A DNA stretch of 64,000 bases from Chryseobacterium luquanense (GCF_026460945.1 NZ_JAOVZV010000014.1:89360-153359), one strand, 5' to 3'. Shown: positions 8,859-18,470, numbered from the stretch's first letter. Translations and numbers: made by a program. The notes: generated from the letters alone by a model not told the origin.

Positions 8859-10991
8859 TTAATCTGTGAATTCATCAAGATTAATAACTATATCAAACCA
8901 ATTTTTTGCAGTTTCAAGAACTTGAAATGACGGATCTTGAAAAAATACTGCTAAGTTTTCTTTTGAGCGAGTACAACAAACATAAAATAATTTTTGAGTT
9001 CTTTCTAAAACACTCGCTTTATCTATTCTATTAGTAAATAAATAATTGAAATTATATTTTGTCCAATTCCCACTGTCTAAAATTACCAATACATTGTCAA
9101 ATTCAGTTCCTTTAGTTTTGTGCTGTGTTGAAAATGGAGTTAAACCTTCTAAATAATTATATAATTTAATGAACTCTTGATATGATACTTCTTTTACTTG
9201 AGCATATATATATTCTGAAGAGGATATAAACTCATCTAATTTATCATCCTTCTTTACAATTCGTAGTTCGTCTGCTTTATCAATAACTTGACCTATTGTT
9301 GTATCTTGGTTTGTTAACAATTGTTCAATATTATTCTTAAGTTTCCTTTTATCCTCAATAGTATTAATAGAAATCCCATTTTTCTTCATAATTCTAAAAA
9401 ACTCAGGAAAATTTTTATCGGAATAAAATCTTAATACATTTTGAATTTTAAATAAGTGTTTGATAAAATTGTCTCTTTTTGAACCTTTTTTAGCATTCTG
9501 CTCATCTACTTCTCTTTTGTCATCAATAAGATTTTCTTTATCAATATAAATTTTTCTTATTTCATTGAAGGATTTATCTTTTACTTTTTCATAAAGTAAT
9601 CTATGAGTTTCATTTGAGAGTATCTTGTTTTTCTTTAAGACATTAGTTGTAAAATTTAATTCGCTGACAAATTCGTCTATTGTATTATATTTATTTAGAT
9701 TTTTTTTTGGAATTTTCTTTTGTTTTAAACTTTTTTCTTTTAGTTCAATCAATAATTCGCTTTCAAATTCTAAATCTGAAAAATTTTCTTTAGGTAAATT
9801 TTTTATTCCTTCAAATTCTTCTTTGGCTGACACATCTAAGTTTATTTCATCTAATAAATATGATCGAGACTGTAAACCTAATTCATCAACTACTTCATTA
9901 AATGTTTTCTCGTCCTCAATATTTAAATTATCACTTTTGATTTTCTCAACTAAGTCTCTTTTAAGATTAATTACTGGATCTTCGTCATAAATCTCCATCA
10001 AAGTTGAAAATCCAGCTTGTGCAGAAATTAAATTATGAGTCAGATTTAACTCTTTAGTTGTTTTAGAATTATCGAAGTTCCACCCTTGACTAAGACTTTC
10101 TAAATATTTTTTTATTTTTTCAATATCCTTATCTACAGAGTGTAAAAATAAAATATTACCATTTTTTACATTTCCATCAGGTAAAATGTTAGGAGCACTC
10201 AAATCAGAAGAATGCTCTTGCGTAATGCCATCAGTTCTAAGTTTATTAGCTAGTTCATAAATCTTTTTTGGATTTCTTCTGTTTTGACTTTTAACAACCT
10301 CTTTTACAATACCTTCTTCTAAATAAGAATTTATAGTACCAATTCCATCATCATAGATAGATTGCATTGCATCTCCAAATAAACCTATGATAGATTCCTT
10401 TTTAGATATTCGTAAATGATTTAAAAATATTCTAATTACTTGTTCATTCGTATCCTGATATTCATCAATGAATATGAATCTGAACTTGTCCTTTAAGATA
10501 TCACATAATTTAGGGTACTTTACAAACAGATACTCCGAAATAGTTAATACTTCATCGTGAGAGATAATCCCTTCTCTCAATCTTACATATTCTTTATATT
10601 GAATTTCAATATTTTCAGATAAAGTTTCCTCAGGATTATCTATAACAATATTATTAACAGTATCGTCCTTTGCTAATTGTATTAAAGTTGACTTTAATTC
10701 GGACTGAAAGTTTTTAATATTATCCCAGAGAAAATCGTGAATTGTAGATACTTTTAGATTTTTATGGTTTACACGATCTTCAATTTCTTTTACTGCTGAA
10801 TTTGTATAAGTCATACAAGCGATTTTAATTGTAGGATTTTCTTTAATGACTTGCCTAATTACAGAAACTAAAGAATATGTTTTACCACTTCCTGCGCCAC
10901 CACTTAATAGAAAATTGTGCCCATTATCAATATGATCAAAAATTGATAATACTTCTGGCTGATCTTGTATGTCTAGTCTTTCCTTAACCAT
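8859..10991 (-). CDS. UvrD/Rep-like superfamily 1 helicase (GajB-like, enlarged)
   Basis: 710 residues with all superfamily 1A helicase motifs: Walker A GGAGSGKT (31-38), motif Ia CMTYTNSAVKEI (59-70), VSTIHDF (81-87), Walker B IDEYQD (175-180), motif III GDAMQSIYDD (206-215), motif IV QNRRNP (236-241), motif V HKTKGTEFD (624-632) and motif VI YVCCTRSKENL (670-680). About 370 residues, Lys/Glu-rich and probably helical, lie between motifs IV and V. GajB of the reference Gabija system is roughly 490 residues, so this linker makes it unusually large. It overlaps the upstream nuclease gene by 19 bases, so the two are translationally coupled. Anti-phage defence is inferred from the pairing. Confidence 0.8.
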   Translation of the reverse strand: MVKERLDIQDQPEVLSIFDHIDNGHNFLLSGGAGSGKTYSLVSVIRQVIKENPTIKIACMTYTNSAVKEIEDRVNHKNLKVSTIHDFLWDNIKNFQSELKSTLIQLAKDDTVNNIVIDNPEETLSENIEIQYKEYVRLREGIISHDEVLTISEYLFVKYPKLCDILKDKFRFIFIDEYQDTNEQVIRIFLNHLRISKKESIIGLFGDAMQSIYDDGIGTINSYLEEGIVKEVVKSQNRRNPKKIYELANKLRTDGITQEHSSDLSAPNILPDGNVKNGNILFLHSVDKDIEKIKKYLESLSQGWNFDNSKTTKELNLTHNLISAQAGFSTLMEIYDEDPVINLKRDLVEKIKSDNLNIEDEKTFNEVVDELGLQSRSYLLDEINLDVSAKEEFEGIKNLPKENFSDLEFESELLIELKEKSLKQKKIPKKNLNKYNTIDEFVSELNFTTNVLKKNKILSNETHRLLYEKVKDKSFNEIRKIYIDKENLIDDKREVDEQNAKKGSKRDNFIKHLFKIQNVLRFYSDKNFPEFFRIMKKNGISINTIEDKRKLKNNIEQLLTNQDTTIGQVIDKADELRIVKKDDKLDEFISSSEYIYAQVKEVSYQEFIKLYNYLEGLTPFSTQHKTKGTEFDNVLVILDSGNWTKYNFNYLFTNRIDKASVLERTQKLFYVCCTRSKENLAVFFQDPSFQVLETAKNWFDIVINLDEFTD

Positions 10992-13186
10992 AATAATCCT
11001 TCTTTAATGTAAGCTGGAATTTGCCAGTTAGAATATGTTTCGTTTGTACATCTCAATATATCAATTGCAAAAGACCCTTTACTATCGACACATTTTTCTG
11101 CTAAAAAATATGCATCTTTTGAATTGTCGTAAAAAAATTTAAGATTTTTAAGACCACTAAATTTACTTCTGTTATCTTTTATGAAAGTTTTGTTTTGTGA
11201 TAAATGAAAAAAATTATCTTCAAAACTTCTTGCACAATATCCTTCTTCTTCTGTCTGCATAATAATTTGTAAATATCCGTCAACTTGTTCTTGCCATATT
11301 GAATTTTTGGAAAATCTCTTTTCTTCAAAACTTTTTTGCAAAATATTTTGAAAAGAAATTGAATCTGATGGATAAAAGAAAAGCAAAGTAGGATTGCTTG
11401 TTTTTTCTGCTTCAGAGACTCTACAACTAAAATCAGACTTTCTTTCTTTGTCTTTTTTTGTTTTTTTAATACTCCCATCGCTATTTCGTATAAAATCTTT
11501 TTTTACAGAATCTAAATCTGTAATTATTAAAGATTTTAATCCAACAAAGCTTATTAGTTTTTCAAAAATATTTGCATAATTACCAACCTCTATAACAGAT
11601 ATATTTTGCGATAATAACGGAAGTTCATTTGCATCTAATTCAACTTCTAAGTCTAATTTTTTCATCATTGCAGGTAATAGAATTCTTTCCGTATCGCCCT
11701 CAATAAAAATAGCCTTATCAGCAAAAAATAATTCAGCTCTATTAAGGGTTAAATATTGTTTTAAAAAGCGGTAATTTTTTTCTTCTCCTGCGCTAGTATA
11801 TTCTTTTTCTAAATCTTTAATGTTTTTTGCTTTAATGTCATTTACTGATTCTTTTTTTAAATATTTTATGGAATTAAAATCTTGGCAATTAGCAACTATA
11901 TGGGATGAATGTGTACTAATAATATATTGAAAAGGTATTTTTTTTGTGATGCTTCCACTACTATTTTTAAGTATTATTCCATCTTTTAAAAGTTCGGTAA
12001 TATTTTTAATAAATACATATTGCATTTGCGGGTGAGTATGGGCTTCCGGTTCCTCAATAAAAAGTAAGTTAATGTCAGCTGGAGTTTCATCCTTTCCTCT
12101 TTTAAATTCACTTACTAAAATTTCAATCTCAAAAATCATACTTATAAGATTCATATAACCTAAACCATTATAATGTTCGGGGAATTCAGAATCATTACTG
12201 TGTTTATATATAACAGTTGTATTTCCTTTTAATAATTCTTTTCGTTGCAGAGTGGAAATTACTTTTATTATAGACTCATCTTTTCTTACTCCTCCAAATA
12301 AACTTACTTTTTCGGTAATATCACTGAATAAGGCTTCATATACATTTCCTAAAATTTCATCAGTATCTTCGATTACTGACTTAAATTCGTCAATTTTCTT
12401 TTCGTCTTCATCGTTTTTTTCACTTCTTTCATATATTTCAGATGTTTGTGTAGATAGAGTTTTTTCATTTTCTTTATTTGTAACGCTTCTTTTCGCGCTG
12501 ATATATTTGAAATTAATAATATCACTTAAATTACTTTTTGTTTTAGATTGTTCTAAATCATTAAAATTACTTTCATCAATTACTGAATGTTCATAATCAT
12601 AATTAATACTTTTCCATCTATATTTAAAGAATTTTTCTACATTCAGTTTAAAAAAATAATCAAAGTTCTTTGGAATATATTTTTTTCTTTCTTCTTCAGG
12701 TTTATGCTTTTCTTTCTCTTCACATTCTTTTACTTTTTTCCTCTCAGCAAGCACAAACGATTTATACTCTTTTCGAAACTCTTTATATTGATCATAATTT
12801 AAATAATACTCGTAACCTAGAATAATTTTATTATGATTAGGATCTAAATCCATCATCAAATCTGAAATATTACTTGTGTTTTCTCCTTCTTCATAAGAAA
12901 TTACAAGTCTCAATTTTATACCGTGAATATCTTTATTAAAATCTTCTTCATTAAGTTCAATAGTTTCAAAAATTAGTTTTTCAATTTCTTTTTTGTAGTC
13001 AAGATTGAAATCTTCAGAAACAATTTTTTTCTTATCTGAATTGTTGATGAATTTGTCTAAACAAGTTAAAAGTGAAGTTTTTCCGGTATTATTTTTCCCT
13101 AAAACCAAGGATAGAGATTCTTCCAAATCTATTTTGAAATCTTTGAGTAGCCTAAAATTGTTTATATAAATAGACTCTATTTTCAT
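10973..13186 (-). CDS. OLD-family ATPase/TOPRIM nuclease (GajA-like, enlarged)
   Basis: 737 residues. The N-terminal ABC-type ATPase has Walker A GKNNTGKTS (30-38), a signature-like YNGLGYMNLISM (339-350), Walker B LLFIEEPEAH (374-383) and an H-loop STHSSH (424-429). The C-terminal TOPRIM domain has the catalytic glutamate in FIEGDTE (494-500) and the Asp pair in ITDLDS (555-560), then a tail of about 170 residues. OLD-family enzymes nick or cut DNA; with a UvrD-like partner directly downstream this is the Gabija arrangement gajA-gajB. GajA of the reference system is about 580 residues; extra length here is in a Lys/Glu-rich insertion (about 130-275) and the C-terminal tail. The operon is very AT-rich against its neighbours, suggesting transfer. 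Confidence 0.8.
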   Translation of the reverse strand: MKIESIYINNFRLLKDFKIDLEESLSLVLGKNNTGKTSLLTCLDKFINNSDKKKIVSEDFNLDYKKEIEKLIFETIELNEEDFNKDIHGIKLRLVISYEEGENTSNISDLMMDLDPNHNKIILGYEYYLNYDQYKEFRKEYKSFVLAERKKVKECEEKEKHKPEEERKKYIPKNFDYFFKLNVEKFFKYRWKSINYDYEHSVIDESNFNDLEQSKTKSNLSDIINFKYISAKRSVTNKENEKTLSTQTSEIYERSEKNDEDEKKIDEFKSVIEDTDEILGNVYEALFSDITEKVSLFGGVRKDESIIKVISTLQRKELLKGNTTVIYKHSNDSEFPEHYNGLGYMNLISMIFEIEILVSEFKRGKDETPADINLLFIEEPEAHTHPQMQYVFIKNITELLKDGIILKNSSGSITKKIPFQYIISTHSSHIVANCQDFNSIKYLKKESVNDIKAKNIKDLEKEYTSAGEEKNYRFLKQYLTLNRAELFFADKAIFIEGDTERILLPAMMKKLDLEVELDANELPLLSQNISVIEVGNYANIFEKLISFVGLKSLIITDLDSVKKDFIRNSDGSIKKTKKDKERKSDFSCRVSEAEKTSNPTLLFFYPSDSISFQNILQKSFEEKRFSKNSIWQEQVDGYLQIIMQTEEEGYCARSFEDNFFHLSQNKTFIKDNRSKFSGLKNLKFFYDNSKDAYFLAEKCVDSKGSFAIDILRCTNETYSNWQIPAYIKEGLLWLRKD

Positions 13187-13256
13187 GGTTGTTATTTTTT
13201 ATAAATATAATGAATATATCATTATTGAATGAGTAAATATATTATTAAGTAATAAA

Positions 13257-13283
13257 AAAAGATTACGGAAAACCGTAACCTTT
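13257..13283 (-). terminator. Terminator of the TonB-receptor pseudogene unit
   Basis: Hairpin GGTTACGG / CCGTAATC on the minus strand followed by a run of T; lies downstream of the TonB-type gene, which reads towards it. Confidence 0.7.
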
Positions 13284-13307
13284 TTATTTATTCTGAGATG
13301 AGATTGC

Positions 13308-13334
13308 TTCGTCACTTCGTTCCTCGCAATGACA
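13308..13334. repeat. REP-like palindromic repeat (TTGCTTCG..CGCAATGAC type)
   Basis: A short palindromic element, ATTGC-TTCG-...-CGAGGAA-type arms ending CGCAATGAC, of a kind scattered through intergenic DNA of many bacterial genomes. One copy is visible in the window. Confidence 0.5.
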
Positions 13335-13355
13335 GTTATTAATCTTCACAATAAC

Positions 13356-15778
13356 TTATCCATTCCCAATCCTCTGCTTCAAATCATCCGCACCACCAGT
13401 TTTTCTGGGCTGTGCATTTTTAGATGAACCAAAATTATAGGTGTAAGAAAGCGTTGCAACACGCGTTTCTCTTCGCACTACGAAATTTTCGATGTAATTG
13501 GAGTAGACGTTTTTAGCTTCGGGGTTGCTGGTGAAGAAAATATCATTGATGGCAAATTTCAAGGTACTGTTGTTTTTAAATTTCTTCTGAGCACCAATAT
13601 TCAGATACCAGTTTGGTTTTAAATTCATATAAGCATAAACTTCACGAGCTCTGTAATTTCCGGTAAGTTCGGCGGTGAAGCCATTTCCAAGTTTAAAAGA
13701 ATTAATGCTGTTGACATTGAAGGTGAAATTTCCCTGGTTTTTAATATAGGTATCGGAAATATTTCCGGTGTAAGAACCATAGTAGAAATTGGCGCTGTTG
13801 TTCATATCCCACCATTTTGCGACTTTCACAGGAGCAATAAGATATAATCCTAAATAAGATGCCGAACTTAAATTATCATTGGTTTGAACCACTACAATAT
13901 TTCCGTTTTCTACGGTTGGTTTCAAAACGTCGGTAATGTTATCTGAGGTTTTGCTGTAGCTTAATGTTGCGAAATATTTGTTTTTTAAGCTGTAGGTGAA
14001 TTCATAATTCATTGTTGTTTGCGGATTCAGATCTGGATTTCCGGCTCTGTATGTTGTAGGATCGAGGAAAAACTTAAATGGATTCAACTGATTGTAACTT
14101 GGTCTTGTAATTCTTCGGCTGAAATTAAGTTCAATGTTATTTTGATCATTCAGATCGTAAGAAAATACGGCACTCGGAAACAATTGGGTGTAATTCTTTT
14201 TGTTTACCTGATTGGTGGTAATCTGAGTTCCTGTCACATTGGTATTTTCGGCTCTTAAGCCAAATGTGGTGCTGAATTTATCCCATTTTTTAGAAACATT
14301 TCCGTACAATGCATTGATGTTTTCTTCGTAGATAAAGTGATTGGTTTTGTTTTGATCAACGATAGGAATTCCCGAAGTGGCATCGAAAAACTGCATATCA
14401 TTGTCTGCTTTTACGAAGCTGGTTTTAATTCCGGATTCTATTTTCCAGTTGTTTTTTAAATGTTTCGATAAATCGGATTTTAAGGAGTAAATATTTAAAT
14501 CACCATTGATGTCGCCTTTTAGAATATCAAAACTGCTTAGTGCTCCATTGATGGCGTAATTTTTTGTGTCAAAATTCTGCAGTGAAGTGTTTGAGTAATT
14601 GATATAATCTAAATCGGTCGTTAATTCTGAACCTAAAGAATCGATTTTGTATTTGTAATTTAGATTAAAAGAAGCATTTTTCCAATGATCTTTTGAGCGG
14701 TTTTGTGTAGTAAAAGTGCTTTCAGGAAGTTGATTGCTGCCTAAAACCAAACTCGAATTGTCACCTCTCGGATCAAATCTGTTGCTTACGAAACCTGCCG
14801 AAAATCCAATAATGTTATTGTCGTTGATGTAATAATCCATTCCGGCTTTAGCGATGTGATTTCTAAAATTAAATTTTAAATAATTGTCCTGTAGATATGC
14901 TTTCTCGAAATTTCCGTTGTTGTCGTAAAAGTTTCTGTCTAAAACCAGATGATTGTAAAATTCTCTATAAGCAAAACCATAATTGGCAAAGATGTTTACC
15001 TTTTTGTTGCGGTGATTGATGCTGAAATTATTATTGTTTTTAATATATTTTCCCGTTCCCAATGAAGTAGAAAGACTTCCGTTCGTGCCTTTTCGCTGAT
15101 CTTTTTTTAGTTTAATATTGATAATTGAAGTTCCTGCTGCATCGTATTTTGAGGAAGGATTGGTAATAAATTCTACCTTCTCTACACTCGAAGAGGGAAT
15201 TCCCCGGAGATAATTGGCGAGATCAGTTCCGGTCATCGGTGTGTTTTTACCATCGATTTGAACTAATAGATTTCCTTTTCCTCTTAAACTGATATTGTCA
15301 CTGCCATCAATATTGACTCCGGGAGCTTTTTCCAGAACCTCAAATGCTGAATTTCCGGTTGCAGCAATGCTGTTTCTACATTCAGAATCATTTTTCCTTC
15401 CTGTCGCTCGATATATGGTTTTGCTTTTGTGATTGTAACGCCTTCAATCGTTTTTTCGTTTAAATGAATTATAGGAAGGTTTGTATTTTCCGATACAGAA
15501 ACAGTTTCAGATTTGTAGACCTCAGAACCGTTTTTGTTGATTTTTACCATGTAATTCCCGTTTGCAAGATCATTAAACGTAAATTTTCCGTTTTGATCGG
15601 CAATCTCGGTTTTTACTAATTTGTTTTCAGCATTAAACAAATTGATTTCCACCTGATTGATTTTATCAGAATCGATGCTTCCCGAAAGAGAGTAGATTTG
15701 GGAAGCTGTTTGTGCAGAGATTTTGCTGCTGAAAATAGACATCAGCAAAACAAAAATGAATAGGATTAGTCGTGCCAT
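13356..15778 (-). pseudogene. TonB-dependent outer-membrane beta-barrel protein, frameshifted
   Basis: Two reading frames together give an 807-residue OMP_b-brl-type TonB receptor relative. The first frame (15284-15778) has a signal peptide, a carboxypeptidase-regulatory-like domain (GKFTFNDLANGNYMVKI) and the start of the plug. It then runs out of frame after ILNVE; the other frame continues the plug (AFEVLEKAPGVNIDGSDN, then LRGKGNLLVQIDGKN) and the barrel to a final SYTYNF strand. Adding one A to a three-A run at about 15373-15375 restores Glu-Asn-Ser-Ile-Ala-Ala. So a one-base deletion, or a sequencing error in a short homopolymer, breaks the gene. A MarR regulator lies six bases upstream. 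Confidence 0.85.
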
Positions 15779-15784
15779 CGTGTT

Positions 15785-16225
15785 TTATTTTTTAGAGTTG
15801 ATTGTGTTTTCTGAAATTTTTAATAATGCGTTGTTCATGATTTGCAGTTCTTCTTTAGAAATTCCATCTAATGCGATTGCTCTGTTTTGTTCTACAATTT
15901 TTTGAACGTCTTTAATGATTTTTATGCCTAAAGCTGTTACTTCAAGATTGGTTTTCCTCCGGTCTGTGCTGTGAACTGTTCTAATCACATATTCAGATTT
16001 TACCAATAACTCGATAATTCTTGTCACAGAGGCATTATCTTTGAAAACTAAATTTCCGATTTCATTTTGAGTGATTTCAGGGTTTTCGAGAATTGCTTTA
16101 ATGATCAACCATTGATCGATTGTAATGGTAAAACCGTTGATTTTTAGCTGTCTCTGAGCGTAATTTCTATATGCTCTTATCGCTTTATCTATATTGTAAA
16201 AAATGATTGAATCTAATTTTTCCAT
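15785..16225 (-). CDS. MarR-family transcriptional regulator
   Basis: 146 residues with a MarR winged helix: ITIDQWLIIKAILENPEITQNEIGNLVFKDNASVTRIIELL as helix-turn-helix core (about 36-75) and the wing VHSTDRRKTNLEVTALG (about 84-100), the Asp-Arg-Arg wing being typical. Dimerising helices lie at both ends. Acts in the cytoplasm as a DNA-binding, usually ligand-responsive repressor. It is first in a two-gene unit with the broken TonB receptor, so it probably controls that unit and itself. The broken target means its role may now be partly lost. Confidence 0.88.
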   Translation of the reverse strand: MEKLDSIIFYNIDKAIRAYRNYAQRQLKINGFTITIDQWLIIKAILENPEITQNEIGNLVFKDNASVTRIIELLVKSEYVIRTVHSTDRRKTNLEVTALGIKIIKDVQKIVEQNRAIALDGISKEELQIMNNALLKISENTINSKK

Positions 16226-16408
16226 AATTAAAAGTTTAATGATGATTAATCAATTATTGATACATCAATTAATTTGTAGTTGAATTTTTTACTTTGTTAC
16301 AATCGATACGAAGTTTTTTTCAGTACTAAATTTTAATAAAAAAATTACCTTTATAAATTATTGAATATGAAAAAGTTATATTTAGCTTAAATACCAATAA
16401 TATTTTCG

Positions 16409-16416
16409 TATATTTG
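16409..16416 (+). promoter_or_regulatory. Cold-shock gene promoter, -7 element
   Basis: TATATTTG matches TAnnTTTG. It would start a transcript near 16423, about 250 bases before the next plus-strand ATG. Confidence 0.55.
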
Positions 16417-16673
16417 CATAGCAATTAATAGAAAGGTTTTCGACTTTTGCTTCAGGCAGGGTTAAAAACATTTATTTTCCCTCAGTTTTCACATTTCAGA
16501 TGCCCCAGTTTATTCCTTAAAAATATTTGTACCGGCAATCTTTATATTATTACTGAAAAACAATAGGATACCTTTCTACATCAATTTCAGAAATAGTATT
16601 TGATGAAATGAAATGTTTTAAAGTAAAACTTCATTCAAATATCAGCTCGTAACAAATAAATTTTTAAATATAT
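16417..16673 (+). promoter_or_regulatory. Long 5' leader of the cold-shock-domain gene
   Basis: About 250 noncoding bases lie between the candidate promoter and the ATG at 16674. Long structured leaders are a known feature of cold-shock-protein mRNAs, where they fold differently at low temperature. No repeat or RNA family was recognised in it; the role is an inference. Confidence 0.4.
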
Positions 16674-17108
16674 ATGGCGGATTCTTTCTCAAAAAAAGAA
16701 AATTTCAAGAAAAAAGTTCAGAAAGCAAAAGAAAAAGCTCAGAAAAGAGAAGAGCGTAAAACGGTCAACAACAAAGGTAAAGGTCTTGATGACATGATCA
16801 TGTATGTTGATGCAAACGGTCAGTTGACTTCTACACCACCGGATAACAGCAATGTTGAGGATTTTGACATCAACAACATTCAATTGGGTGCAGCTCCTAT
16901 TGAAGCTGAAGAATTAATTAAGACAGGAATTGTAACATTTTTCAGTGAAAAAGGTTACGGTTTTATTACAGAAGACGGTTCTAAAGAAAATGTATTCTTC
17001 CACAGTAACAACTGTATGGAGCCGATTAAAAAAGGAAACAAAGTATCTTTTGAAAAAGAGAAATCTCCAAAAGGTTTTGTTGCCGTAGAAATCAGAATGG
17101 TAAAATAA
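16674..17108 (+). CDS. Cold-shock-domain protein with basic N-terminal extension
   Basis: 144 residues. The C-terminal half (about 83-144) is a cold-shock domain with RNP1 KGYGFI (93-98) and RNP2 VFFH (107-110), binding single-stranded RNA or DNA. The first 35 residues are a Lys/Arg/Glu-rich predicted coiled helix, followed by an acidic linker with VEDFDINNIQLG. Standard CspA proteins are about 70 residues; this doubled form occurs in Bacteroidota. Likely an RNA chaperone. Single gene with its own promoter and terminator. Confidence 0.88.
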   Translation: MADSFSKKENFKKKVQKAKEKAQKREERKTVNNKGKGLDDMIMYVDANGQLTSTPPDNSNVEDFDINNIQLGAAPIEAEELIKTGIVTFFSEKGYGFITEDGSKENVFFHSNNCMEPIKKGNKVSFEKEKSPKGFVAVEIRMVK

Positions 17109-17151
17109 TTATTCAATTTTCGGAATCAAAAACCGAATAAATTATATCATA

Positions 17152-17180
17152 ATAAAGGCTCCAATTTGGAGCCTTTATCT
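17152..17180. terminator. Bidirectional terminator
   Basis: Stem AAAGGCTCC / GGAGCCTTT around AATTT between the converging cold-shock gene (plus) and the nucleotidyltransferase operon (minus); A and T runs flank it, so it can serve both. Confidence 0.8.
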
Positions 17181-17182
17181 GT

Positions 17183-18277
17183 TTAAATATTGTATAAAGA
17201 ATTTCTTATTTCTACTAAGATTTTAGTAGTCTTCTCTAAATTTGGAGTTTCTTGAAGTTTAGAAATGGAATGATAATGCTCAATTGATTTTATCAAAGTT
17301 TCTGCTTTTCCCATTACTGCTTCATAAGACCAGTTTCCGGCTTTGATGTCTAATAATTCATCACGGTTTTCTACCAGAATATTTAAAGAATTTGTTTTAA
17401 AAATCTGTTCACAAGACTGCAATAGACGAATTGTGTGCATCATGTTTTTGCTGTCGTAGTTTTGTCCATGGTTTTGATTGACGTTGTAACGATCATCATT
17501 TCGCTCGGAAACCCACTTCCAATATTCACGGTAATCTTTGCAGTAGGTGGAGTAGGCGTCGAGATTGCAAAACATAAAAGCCACCGATTTTTCTCCTTTT
17601 GGAATTGATGACAGCGATACCTGATTGGCTTCTTCGTTCTGGATAATTCCTTTGTAGCCTAAATCTCCCGATTCGTTGTAGAAAACAGCAAACATACCTT
17701 TTGTATTATCAATGTTCACCAATCCGCATTTTTCCTGTAAGAGACCACCCCGTCCTGCGGACACTCCTCCAGAGGAGGGGAATTCTTGAAGCCATTTTTT
17801 CAATGGAACCGAACCGTTATTTTCTAAAATATAACAGAAATCAAGAATCGATTTTCTTTCCTTTTCAATAGGATTTAAAATCTTTTTATTTAGTCCTTTT
17901 GCTTTTTTGATCTGTGAAATGGCATAACCTGCAAAGGTATCTTTGCATAATTTAGAAAGGAAATCTTCAGGTTTCAGTAAATCCATCAACGAATTTTTGT
18001 GCTGAATACAATCTTCCGGACTTGCCAGAATCTCTAAAATATTCGGATTGTTTTTCTGTAATAATTCAACTAATCTTGCGATTTCGTAATATGTTATATC
18101 GTTTGTCTCATTAGAAATCTGCGGAATATAATTTAAACCAAAAAAGTCTTCTTTCGGTAAGTGATATACGCCTTTTATATCTGTATCTGAGTTTTCTGTA
18201 GCAAGCCCGAAAGAACGGCTTCCGGAGATGGCTTCGAAGAGGATGAGGTTACGGGATTTTAAATATGAAATATCCAT
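17183..18277 (-). CDS. RlaP-type nucleotidyltransferase (PF10127 family), with repeat insertion
   Basis: 364 residues. The N-terminal nucleotidyltransferase signature GSRSFGLATENSDTDIKG (19-36) has the Gly-Ser of the phosphate loop and the metal-binding Asp31 and Asp33. The rest (TYYEIARLVELLQKNNPNILE and later helices) fits the RlaP group, DNA polymerase beta-fold enzymes linked to RtcB RNA repair. It is last in a tightly packed operon and starts one base after the stop of the 63-residue gene. Residues 165-179 (EFPSSGGVSAGRGGL) are encoded by a copy of a dispersed repeat, read in frame. Adding nucleotides to RNA ends is inferred from the family. Confidence 0.75.
   Translation of the reverse strand: MDISYLKSRNLILFEAISGSRSFGLATENSDTDIKGVYHLPKEDFFGLNYIPQISNETNDITYYEIARLVELLQKNNPNILEILASPEDCIQHKNSLMDLLKPEDFLSKLCKDTFAGYAISQIKKAKGLNKKILNPIEKERKSILDFCYILENNGSVPLKKWLQEFPSSGGVSAGRGGLLQEKCGLVNIDNTKGMFAVFYNESGDLGYKGIIQNEEANQVSLSSIPKGEKSVAFMFCNLDAYSTYCKDYREYWKWVSERNDDRYNVNQNHGQNYDSKNMMHTIRLLQSCEQIFKTNSLNILVENRDELLDIKAGNWSYEAVMGKAETLIKSIEHYHSISKLQETPNLEKTTKILVEIRNSLYNI
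17743..17784. repeat. Dispersed ACCACCCC..GAGGAGGGGAATT repeat inside a coding gene
   Basis: GACCACCCCG, a short GC-rich middle, then CTCC-AGAGGAGGGGAATT. The same ends occur in the intergenic copy at 23442-23496. Here it sits inside the nucleotidyltransferase reading frame without breaking it. Confidence 0.7.
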
Positions 18278-18278
18278 T

Positions 18279-18470
18279 CTATGTATAAATTACTTCGCCA
18301 ACTTTAGCGTTTTTTAGTCGTTCAATTATTTCTAATCCATGTTCATATCTATCACATGGAATTATTAATTTATTGGGTGGATTTTTAATACCATTTATAA
18401 CAGCATAATTTCCTGCCATCATCATTTGAATTTTCAAAGTTCCAAGTATTTTAGGTTTAATGATTCTCAT
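18279..18470 (-). CDS. Small unrecognised protein (63 aa) in the RlaP operon
   Basis: 63 residues beginning MRIIKPKILGTLKIQMM and ending with a helix (YEHGLEIIERLKNAKVGEV). Its ATG at 18470 overlaps the stop of the upstream gene by four bases (ATGA), and the next gene starts one base after its stop. Such spacing argues that it is really translated and coupled. The pattern of a short beta part followed by one amphipathic helix suggests a compact alpha/beta domain. No family is recognised; a role with the nucleotidyltransferase is inferred from position only. Confidence 0.65.
   Translation of the reverse strand: MRIIKPKILGTLKIQMMMAGNYAVINGIKNPPNKLIIPCDRYEHGLEIIERLKNAKVGEVIYT

Noticed and set aside
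10973..10991. PARIS or other OLD-nuclease systems as an alternative to Gabija
   Set aside because: Those lack an overlapping UvrD-like helicase partner; the pair here fits Gabija best.
11179..11478. 99-codon minus-strand frame inside the GajA-like gene
   Set aside because: Lys/Phe-rich shadow of the long AT-rich coding frame; no motif.
13300..13335. Attachment site of an island next to the Gabija operon
   Set aside because: No matching direct repeat on the other side; the sequence is a common dispersed repeat.
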